Source: an uncultured Treponema sp.
GTDB taxonomy: Bacteria > Spirochaetota > Spirochaetia > Treponematales > Treponemataceae
Direction: 5' to 3'
NCBI GenBank assembly: GCA_947165795.1
Contig: CAMVBP010000146.1
Coordinates: 1-5,234, forward strand
DNA: 5,234 nucleotides
Part shown: one piece after another, positions 1-4,941 of the stretch
How positions within the stretch are numbered: position 1 is the first letter of the stretch
Layout of the letters: every line of letters begins with the position of its first letter
Position numbers and translations under genes: made by a program
Notes under the pieces: model-generated
Told to the model about the DNA's origin: nothing
The model's database searches: none
Seen by the model: the letters and a program-made list of their open reading frames with translations, nothing else

Positions 1-11
1 TGTCAAAGAAG

Positions 12-34
12 CACCGTGCTGTGTTGCGACGGTG
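12..34 (-). repeat. Short inverted repeat at the predicted transcript start
   Basis: CACCGT (12-17) and ACGGTG (29-34) are perfect six-base inverted repeats separated by 11 bases. They fall immediately at and after the start predicted for the leftward promoter at 41-69, so the RNA could begin with a GC-rich stem-loop. An overlapping dyad AGCAC/GTGCT (10-14 and 16-20) competes with it. No U-run follows within the window, so it does not look like a terminator. It could be a leader structure or a protein-binding site; which one cannot be told from what is visible. Confidence 0.3.
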
Positions 35-40
35 AGGAAT

Positions 41-69
41 AATATATACCCCTCAACAAAAAGTGTCAA
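41..69 (-). promoter_or_regulatory. Strong sigma-70-type promoter firing leftward out of the window
   Basis: On the minus strand a perfect -35 box TTGACA (64-69) is followed after exactly 17 bases by TATATT (41-46), which differs from the consensus -10 box at one base. Transcription would begin near 33-35 and run off the left edge. The promoter lies downstream of malQ and points the same way, so it probably serves the next leftward gene or RNA, which is not visible. A short dyad TGAGG (33-37) / CCTCA (51-55) brackets the -10 box and could be an operator, although five-base arms are weak evidence. A second TTGACA on the same strand sits at 1-6, so tandem promoters are possible. The match is seen in the sequence; activity is inferred. 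Confidence 0.6.
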
Positions 70-106
70 TAGTAAAATGAGCATTTTTTTAATTTTTTTT
101 GAAAAA

Positions 107-1591
107 TTATCTTCCGTAGATTTGAGTGTATTTTTTAAGGAAGTCAGAAATTTCAGAAGTTATTTCACTTTGTTTTGCACGCCATTTCCAGTTTGTACCG
201 ACCGTAGACGGAACATTCATTCTTCCTTCAGAACCAAGTCCTATTAAATCCTGAAGAGTAAGTATGCAGGTATTTGCGGCGCTGGACATTGCAGCAAGCA
301 TCATTTTTTTACAAAAATCATTTCCTTCACACAGAAGAAATTCACGGGCATAATTTACATCGGTCTGAGAGGCAGATTTTTCCCACCCGCAGATTGTATC
401 ATTATCATGAGTGCCGGTATAAACCACACAGTTTCTTGTATATCTGAAAGGCAGATAATCGCTCGTTTCTCTTGAATCAAAAGCAAACTGAAGAACCTTC
501 ATTCCAGGAAACCCCGAAGCCCTCAATAATTCTTTAACGCTGTCTGTAAGAAATCCCAAATCTTCTGCAATAATCTGAAGGGGGCCGAATTCTTTTTTCA
601 GTTCGTTAAAAAGCTTTATTCCGGGACCGTCATTCCACTTACCTATTTTTGCATCGCGCGAACCGTATTTTATAGAATAGAATGAATCAAATCCGCGGAA
701 ATGATCTATTCTGATTACATCATAAATTTTTAAGCTTTCGCTGATTCTTTTTTTCCACCAGGAATAACCGTCCTGTTCCATAAGAGACCAGTTATAAACC
801 GGATTACCCCACAACTGCCCGTCTGCAGAAAAACCGTCCGGAGGGCAGCCCGCAACTTCAACAGGAATATTGTTTTCGTCCAGATAAAAGTTCTGCGGAT
901 TTGTCCATACATCGCTGCTGTCTGCGGCAACGTAAATCGGAATGTCACCGATTATATAAATTCCGTTTTTGTTTGCGTAATTTTTTAATTCATACCACTG
1001 TTTAAAAAACAGATACTGAAGCATTTTATAATAGAAAATTCTTGACTGATTTTCCTGTCTGAATTTTTCTATAACATCAGGTTCCCGCTTTATAAAAGAA
1101 GACGGCCACTGTGTAAAAGCTTTTCCAACAAAAGAATACTTTACTGCCATAAATAAAGAAAAATCTTCGAGCCAGAAATTATTTTTATTACAGAATTCTG
1201 CAAAATCACCGGGAATATTATTTTCAAAATTTCTCTGTATTTTTTTAAAGACCTTATGGCGTTCAATATACAAGGTTCCGTAATCAACACAGGTTTCCGT
1301 TCCGCCCCAGTTAATATTTATATAATCATTTTCTTCCAGATAGCCCTGATTTTTAAGAATATCAAAATCTATAAAATATGGATTGCCCGCAAAAGTAGAA
1401 AAGCTCTGATAAGGTGAATCGCCGTAGCTTGTAGGACAGACAGGAAGAATCTGCCAGTAGGTCTGTTTTCCTTCTTTTAGAAAATCAACAAATTTGTACG
1501 CATTTTCGCCAAGCGTTCCTATTCCGAATTTTCCCGGAAGTGATGATATGTGCATTAAAATTCCATTTGCTCTTGTATTATAAATATCCAT
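107..1591 (-). CDS. malQ: 4-alpha-glucanotransferase (amylomaltase, GH77)
   Basis: This cytoplasmic enzyme transfers alpha-1,4-glucan segments between maltodextrins, releasing glucose and making longer chains for phosphorylase or glycogen metabolism. The 494-residue protein is a full-length bacterial amylomaltase with no signal peptide. GH77 landmarks appear in order: the N-terminal ISSLPG segment (16-20), GDSPYQ (57-62), GDIPIYV (215-221), PPDGFSADGQLWGNPVYNW (250-268), RIDHFRG with the expected nucleophile Asp296, AEDLG with acid/base Glu343, GTHDND with the third carboxylate Asp396, and the C-terminal RMNVPST and NWKWR signatures (457-471). All three catalytic acids are present, so it should be active. 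The ATG start is preceded by AGGG (1600-1603) eight bases upstream, and the conserved domain begins within the first ten residues, which supports this start. It lies 113 bases downstream of the co-oriented sensor gene, so it may be co-transcribed or have its own promoter. No convincing GC-rich terminator follows the stop; only A/T runs are seen. Family function is established knowledge. Confidence 0.96.
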   Translation of the reverse strand: MDIYNTRANGILMHISSLPGKFGIGTLGENAYKFVDFLKEGKQTYWQILPVCPTSYGDSPYQSFSTFAGNPYFIDFDILKNQGYLEENDYININWGGTETCVDYGTLYIERHKVFKKIQRNFENNIPGDFAEFCNKNNFWLEDFSLFMAVKYSFVGKAFTQWPSSFIKREPDVIEKFRQENQSRIFYYKMLQYLFFKQWYELKNYANKNGIYIIGDIPIYVAADSSDVWTNPQNFYLDENNIPVEVAGCPPDGFSADGQLWGNPVYNWSLMEQDGYSWWKKRISESLKIYDVIRIDHFRGFDSFYSIKYGSRDAKIGKWNDGPGIKLFNELKKEFGPLQIIAEDLGFLTDSVKELLRASGFPGMKVLQFAFDSRETSDYLPFRYTRNCVVYTGTHDNDTICGWEKSASQTDVNYAREFLLCEGNDFCKKMMLAAMSSAANTCILTLQDLIGLGSEGRMNVPSTVGTNWKWRAKQSEITSEISDFLKKYTQIYGR

Positions 1592-1629
1592 TTTCTCGAC
1601 CCTATTATAAATAATATATAGCCGGAGGA

Positions 1630-1684
1630 ATTATAAATCTTGTATAAAATTCATTAGTTTTGTAACGAAATTCACAAGTTATAA
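1630..1684 (-). promoter_or_regulatory. Possible malQ promoter with repeated operator-like half-sites
   Basis: Within the 113-base gap upstream of malQ the minus strand has a perfect -10 hexamer TATAAT (1630-1635), which would place transcription near 1623 and give a leader of about 30 bases that includes the AGGG ribosome-binding site. No good -35 box lies at the right distance (16-18 bases back gives only poor matches). Instead, where the -35 region should be, the plus strand carries an imperfect direct repeat, TTGTATAAAATTCA (1640-1653) and TTGTAACGAAATTCA (1660-1674), spaced about two helical turns apart. The block is bounded by TTATAA(AT)CTTGT (1631-1643) and its inverted partner ACAAGTTATAA (1674-1684). 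This would fit an activator-dependent or repressor-controlled promoter, but the region is very AT-rich and chance similarity is a real alternative. Confidence 0.3.
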
Positions 1685-1704
1685 AATGGAATTTTTAGTG
1701 AAGT

Positions 1705-4674
1705 TTATCTTAAATAATCAAACATTCCTTTTTTATAAAGACGCATAAAAGCTTCAACTACTTTTGGATCAAACTGAGTTCCGGAACAGCGCTGAATTTC
1801 TTCTTCAATAAAATCAAGATCCATCTTCTTTCTGTAAGGTCTTGTAGAACTCATTGCGTCAAAGGTGTCGGCAACGGAAATAATTCTTGCAACCCATGGA
1901 ATATCATCACCCACAAGTCCGTCGGGGTATCCTTTTCCGTCATAGCGTTCATGATGATAATGAGCACCTTCTGCAAGATCTTCCTGGAGCTGAATATCTT
2001 TTAGAATTTCAAAACCTCTCTGAGCATGGCTCTTCATTACAGAGAATTCTTTATCATCAAGTTTTCCAGGCTTCTGAAGAATTGAATCAGGAACACCGAT
2101 TTTTCCAATGTCGTGTAAAAGTGCAATGTTATAATATTTTTCTATCGTTAAGTCACTTTCTCCAAGTTCTGTTGCAAGCATTTTTGTATAATTTGCAACT
2201 CGCTGAGAATGACCGTTCGTATAATTGTCTTTTCCATCTACACAGTTTGCAAATGCACCTATAATTGCATTTTTGAATTCTTTTTCTTCTTTTGCTTCCC
2301 TTTCGAATTTTAAAACATTAAGACGGAAGCCCAGGAATATAAGGAATACTACAAACGCAAAAATAATTCCCCAGAACCACGGGCGCTGCCACAGATAAGG
2401 CTTTTTTATAATTGTTACGGAAGTAATGTTTCCACCGGAAACGCCATCACTATTTTTAGAAACAAGGTTGAATTCATAAGTACCAGGCTTAAGGTTTGTA
2501 TAAGAAACAGAACGGTTGGAAGTCCATTCCGAATATTCATCATCAAAGCCTTCCAGCTTATAACTGAAGCTTACTTTTTCTGATGCAATAAAACTCAAGC
2601 CGGTGTATTTTAAGGAAATACGTTTTACCGACGGCGCTAAAATTATTGTTTCTCCGTTATAATCAAACGTTTCGTTATCAATTGTAATTTTCTGAATATC
2701 AACTTTTGGAGAAGTTCTATTAATTCCAGATTTTACAGGATCATAAACAGCAAAGCCGTCCACAAGCGTAAACCATATTCTTCCATAAGAATCCTGCTGA
2801 GAATATGCAGTTGAAGTTACGCCGCTTGTAACAAGTCCATCAGAGCTTCCATAATACTGAACCGAAGAAAGCTTCTTTTTATTTTCTTCTGTGGCTTCCT
2901 TCATTTCCGGGAAAGAAACAGAAAGGATTCCTTTATTTGTAAGCATCCACGCTGTAGAGCTGTAATCCGGAATCATCTGGAAAACGCTGTCTGTTCCAAG
3001 TCCGTTCGTTGAATTGAAGGTTACAAAAGTTTTTGTCTCTTCATTAAATTTCGAAAGTCCTGTTCCAGTTCCAATCCATATATTTTCTGCATATTCCAGA
3101 ATTTTAAAAATTACATTTCCCGAAAGTCCGTTTTCTGTTGAATAATGAGCGGTAATCTTTTCATCTTTTAAAACGTAAACTCCCCCGCCGTTTGTTCCAA
3201 GCCAGATCTGATTTTTCTTATCTTCATAAATCCACATTATATAGTGATTTTCAAGACCTTCATTTTTTGTAAAGAAAGTAATGTTTCCGTCTTTGTGAAT
3301 TATTGCAAGGCCGAAAGTCGTTCCTACATAATAATCTCCGGAAGTTGTTTTAATGGAAACGCGGCACCTGCTGGAAATTCCATCTTTTTCCGTCCAGTAT
3401 TTTATTGTGTCATCGGGCATAACAACAATTTCGGGATAAGCAGAATAAGAAGAAATTAAAAGTTCATCATCATATGACAGTTCCACATGGCGTACACGGT
3501 TACCCTTTGTCATTTCTGTAACTTCATTTGTTATGAACTCACCATTCTTATAACACATTACACCGGAATCTGTTCCTATCCAGGTAACGCCGCGCCTTAC
3601 ATCTTCGCAAATTGCATTTACACTTGTTTCCATTGGAACTGTGTAAAATTTTCCGCGGCTGAGTTTCTGAAGTCCGCCACGATTAAATCCAATCCAGATA
3701 TTTCCTTCGTTGTCTTCAAGCATTCTTGTTACAACATCATCAGGAATTCCATTCTGCCTGTCATAATAAGTAAAAAGTCCGTTATGAATTATTGTAACTC
3801 CGGCATCTGTCCCAACCCAGTAATTTCCGTCTGAATCAGAAAGTATTGAACTTATTTCTGAACTTGGATTTGAAGGATTTGAAATATTATAAACCGTCTC
3901 TTCTCCGTCTTTTATTCTTATTGCATAACACGGAGAAACACCGAACCAGAATGCTCCGGTAAGATCCTGAGTAACTTCCGTAACACAAGGATTCTGAACT
4001 TTTGAAATTCCGGTAAACCTTTCAAGCTTTTTATTTGAATAAACAAAAATATCATTTGCAACAGAAGTAGCAACCCACACTCTTCCTGCTGAATCGCAGT
4101 AAAGTTTTCCTACAAGAATATTTTCCTGATGAAGCTCCTGAACGCCGTCCGGAATAAGTATTGCGTTTTCCGGCGTAATATAACACAGGCCGCAGGCAGT
4201 TCCAATCCAGATATTATGTTCAAAATCTTCACAAAGAGAATTTACTTTATTATTCGGAAGCCCGTTAGCTATTGTATATTTTACAATTTCTCCATTTGTC
4301 TTTAAGCACGAAACTCCTTCATCATTGTGCCCAACCCAAATATTACCCAACGAATCCTGAATTATTGATCTTGCCGAAGCGAAATCATATTTTTCATCAA
4401 CTGCACGATTAAAAACTGCAAACTCAACGCCGTCAAAACGAACAAGTCCGTCATACGAACAAATATAAACGTAGCCTTTTTTATCCTGCATAAGTCCGTT
4501 TACAGTCATTCCCGGAAGTCCGTCTTCGGTAGTCCAGTTCTTGCTTACGTAATCATTTAAAAAAGATGAATCAGCTTTCCCGACAATTGCATTTACCTTA
4601 TTCTGAGCAAAAAGACTCATTGAAAATAAAATCAGAAGAATAATGAATATATTTTTTTTAATACTAAAAAACAT
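1705..4674 (-). CDS. Membrane sensor: signal peptide, double beta-propeller, Y_Y_Y domain, one TM helix, HD-GYP cyclic-di-GMP phosphodiesterase
   Basis: This is a predicted one-component transmembrane receptor that binds a ligand outside the cytoplasmic membrane and hydrolyses cyclic-di-GMP inside. Numbering is from the ATG at 4674 (989 residues). Residues 1-23 form a signal peptide (KK, then a hydrophobic core, likely cut after LFA). Fourteen Reg_prop-type repeats with D..GNIWIGT..G cores lie between 60 and 647, enough for two seven-bladed propellers. A Y_Y_Y domain covers about 682-757 (YKLEGFDD, then YTNLKPGTYEF), followed by the typical KPYLWQRPWFW lead-in and a membrane helix at 767-784. 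A short charged linker (786-801) joins the HD-GYP domain (about 799-989). Its signature residues are intact: GHSQR with His822, HDIGKIG with His854/Asp855, His883, HHERYDG with His907/His908, GYP at 915-917 and VADTFD with Asp936. Active phosphodiesterase is therefore expected. A TTG at 4693-4695 would add seven residues but has no ribosome-binding site, whereas the ATG has GGGGTG ten bases upstream. Histidine-kinase and DNA-binding domains are absent. The ligand is unknown. Confidence 0.93.
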   Translation of the reverse strand: MFFSIKKNIFIILLILFSMSLFAQNKVNAIVGKADSSFLNDYVSKNWTTEDGLPGMTVNGLMQDKKGYVYICSYDGLVRFDGVEFAVFNRAVDEKYDFASARSIIQDSLGNIWVGHNDEGVSCLKTNGEIVKYTIANGLPNNKVNSLCEDFEHNIWIGTACGLCYITPENAILIPDGVQELHQENILVGKLYCDSAGRVWVATSVANDIFVYSNKKLERFTGISKVQNPCVTEVTQDLTGAFWFGVSPCYAIRIKDGEETVYNISNPSNPSSEISSILSDSDGNYWVGTDAGVTIIHNGLFTYYDRQNGIPDDVVTRMLEDNEGNIWIGFNRGGLQKLSRGKFYTVPMETSVNAICEDVRRGVTWIGTDSGVMCYKNGEFITNEVTEMTKGNRVRHVELSYDDELLISSYSAYPEIVVMPDDTIKYWTEKDGISSRCRVSIKTTSGDYYVGTTFGLAIIHKDGNITFFTKNEGLENHYIMWIYEDKKNQIWLGTNGGGVYVLKDEKITAHYSTENGLSGNVIFKILEYAENIWIGTGTGLSKFNEETKTFVTFNSTNGLGTDSVFQMIPDYSSTAWMLTNKGILSVSFPEMKEATEENKKKLSSVQYYGSSDGLVTSGVTSTAYSQQDSYGRIWFTLVDGFAVYDPVKSGINRTSPKVDIQKITIDNETFDYNGETIILAPSVKRISLKYTGLSFIASEKVSFSYKLEGFDDEYSEWTSNRSVSYTNLKPGTYEFNLVSKNSDGVSGGNITSVTIIKKPYLWQRPWFWGIIFAFVVFLIFLGFRLNVLKFEREAKEEKEFKNAIIGAFANCVDGKDNYTNGHSQRVANYTKMLATELGESDLTIEKYYNIALLHDIGKIGVPDSILQKPGKLDDKEFSVMKSHAQRGFEILKDIQLQEDLAEGAHYHHERYDGKGYPDGLVGDDIPWVARIISVADTFDAMSSTRPYRKKMDLDFIEEEIQRCSGTQFDPKVVEAFMRLYKKGMFDYLR

Positions 4675-4684
4675 TGTAAAAATG

Positions 4685-4690
4685 CACCCC
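4685..4690 (-). promoter_or_regulatory. Ribosome-binding site that decides the start of the HD-GYP sensor
   Basis: GGGGTG on the minus strand can pair with the CACCUCC tail of 16S rRNA over six bases with one G-U wobble. It lies ten bases before the ATG at 4672-4674 and inside the seven-codon extension that a TTG start at 4693-4695 would need. The TTG has no purine-rich tract before it and would also put extra residues (PGCIFT) ahead of the signal peptide. The ATG is therefore preferred, although the spacing is on the long side. Confidence 0.6.
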
Positions 4691-4719
4691 GGCAAATAAA
4701 GTGTTTTATGAATAAAAAT

Positions 4720-4728
4720 ATTATATCA
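4720..4728 (-). promoter_or_regulatory. Extended -10 promoter of the HD-GYP sensor gene
   Basis: The minus strand reads TGATATAAT, a perfect -10 hexamer TATAAT (4720-4725) preceded by the TGn extension. The -35 position 17 bases upstream (4743-4748, TTCTAT) is poor, which is usual for extended -10 promoters. Transcription would start near 4713, giving a leader of about 39 bases before the ATG at 4674, with the ribosome-binding site inside it. The palindrome TTTTGCAAAA (4731-4740) lies in the spacer and could be an operator. Confidence 0.6.
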
Positions 4729-4730
4729 CA

Positions 4731-4740
4731 TTTTGCAAAA
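4731..4740. promoter_or_regulatory. TTTTGCAAAA palindrome in the leftward promoter
   Basis: This is a perfect ten-base palindrome located between the -10 box of the sensor promoter and its expected -35 position. The same palindrome recurs at 4805-4814 in the opposing promoter, and with the flanking base an eleven-base match CTTTTGCAAAA is shared when each is read in its own direction of transcription. A shared binding site for a dimeric regulator is the inference; A/T-rich composition makes chance occurrence possible. Confidence 0.35.
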
Positions 4741-4751
4741 GTATAGAAATG

Positions 4752-4786
4752 AAAAAAAATCACTTCTACTCTCCTGAGTAAAGTGA
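4752..4786 (-). terminator. Rho-independent terminator-like hairpin facing the sensor gene
   Basis: TCACTT-C-TACTC (4760-4771) and GAGTAAAGTGA (4776-4786) form an 11-base-pair stem with one bulged base and a four-base loop. On the minus strand the stem is followed directly by eight U residues (complement of 4752-4759), the layout of an intrinsic terminator. On the plus strand no U-run follows. It would stop leftward transcripts that enter before the sensor's own promoter at 4720-4728. No leftward gene is visible to its right, since the neighbour there is a rightward peptidase, so the source of the RNA it stops is unclear. Only four of the pairs are G-C, so strength is moderate. Confidence 0.55.
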
Positions 4787-4804
4787 ATTATGAATCTGTT
4801 AATC

Positions 4805-4814
4805 TTTTGCAAAA
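4805..4814. promoter_or_regulatory. TTTTGCAAAA palindrome overlapping the -35 box of the peptidase promoter
   Basis: This is a second exact copy of the palindrome at 4731-4740. It covers the -35 hexamer TTGCAA (4807-4812) of the rightward promoter, so a protein bound here would compete with RNA polymerase. A further partial copy, CTGCAAAAAG, follows at 4818-4827. The pair of sites 74 bases apart on the two divergent promoters suggests joint control, but this is inference. Confidence 0.35.
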
Positions 4815-4835
4815 AATCTGCAAAAAGAATATAAT
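4807..4835 (+). promoter_or_regulatory. Promoter of the peptidase T-like gene
   Basis: TTGCAA (4807-4812, four of six consensus bases) and a perfect TATAAT (4830-4835) are separated by exactly 17 bases. Transcription should start near 4842, about 100 bases before the preferred peptidase start at 4942 and only about three bases before an ATG at 4845. It is divergent from the sensor promoter at 4720-4728. Confidence 0.65.
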
Positions 4836-4844
4836 CTTAAAACT

Positions 4845-4904
4845 ATGAATTACATTTACAATAATAAAGAAGAACAGGTTGGAATACTATTACCACAACC
4901 TTGA
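4845..4904 (+). other. Short upstream reading frame (19 codons) in the peptidase leader
   Basis: An ATG at 4845-4847 opens a 19-codon frame that ends at TGA 4902-4904 (peptide begins MNYIYNNKEEQ). It has no ribosome-binding site, but it sits about three bases from the predicted transcription start, so it could only be translated as a leaderless message. Its first half resembles the reading of the repeat just before the peptidase start (WNFHKNKEEQDKM). It is best explained as a remnant of a duplicated gene start; a regulatory leader peptide is the alternative. Translation is not demonstrated by the sequence. Confidence 0.3.
4863..4878 (+). repeat. First copy of a 16-base direct repeat in the peptidase leader
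   Basis: AATAAAGAAGAACAGG here is identical to 4921-4936, 58 bases downstream. Similarity continues leftward: GAATT and TTTACAA (from 4847) match GAATT and TTCACAA (from 4908) with a three-base gap, so the duplicated unit is about 60 bases. Because 58 is not a multiple of three, the two copies are out of frame with each other. Confidence 0.85.
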
Positions 4905-4920
4905 GTGGAATTTTCACAAG

Positions 4921-4936
4921 AATAAAGAAGAACAGG
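4921..4936 (+). repeat. Second copy of the 16-base direct repeat, next to the peptidase start
   Basis: This copy, identical to 4863-4878, ends six bases before the peptidase ATG (4942) and supplies its ribosome-binding site, AGGA at 4934-4937. In the peptidase frame it encodes NKEEQ, the same residues as the first copy encodes in its own frame. This points to duplication of a coding or start region rather than of a random leader. Confidence 0.85.
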
Positions 4937-4941
4937 ATAAA

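Noticed and set aside
1..42. Possible C-terminal end of a rightward gene at the left edge (frames ending at 33 or 42)
   Set aside because: Only 10-13 residues are visible, they match no tail I recognise, and a near-consensus leftward promoter overlaps the region. There is no terminator for a rightward gene.
81..110. T-rich tract after the malQ stop as an intrinsic terminator
   Set aside because: On the minus strand this reads as A-runs, not a U-run, and no GC-rich stem precedes it; the only dyad is pure A/T.
32..247. Plus-strand open frame of 71 codons overlapping the malQ 3' end
   Set aside because: Most of it is antisense to conserved malQ coding sequence, with no ribosome-binding site and a composition typical of a shadow frame.
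730..948. Minus-strand frame of 72 codons inside malQ
   Set aside because: It is a shifted frame within the conserved amylomaltase core, without its own ribosome-binding site or recognisable product.
1592..1704. Riboswitch or structured RNA upstream of malQ
   Set aside because: The gap is short and almost all A/T; I see no conserved aptamer core or strong stem, only the repeats reported above.
1887..2264. Plus-strand open frame of 125 codons
   Set aside because: It is antisense to the HD-GYP domain with its conserved signature residues; the translation shows no domain and is a complementary-strand shadow.
3244..3834. Two plus-strand open frames (3244-3459 and 3487-3834)
   Set aside because: Both are antisense to the propeller repeats of the sensor; the open frames follow from the repeated A/T-rich codons and lack start signals.
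4675..4695. A TTG start at 4693-4695 giving a 996-residue sensor
   Set aside because: No ribosome-binding site precedes the TTG, only about 18 bases separate it from the predicted transcription start, and the extra residues precede the signal peptide. The ATG at 4674 has GGGGTG ten bases upstream.
4634..4763. Minus-strand small ORF starting with GTG at 4761-4763, with AGGAG seven bases upstream
   Set aside because: The AGGAG lies in the loop and arm of the terminator hairpin, the frame runs through the sensor promoter and into the signal-peptide coding region in another frame, and the roughly 43-residue peptide resembles nothing I recognise.
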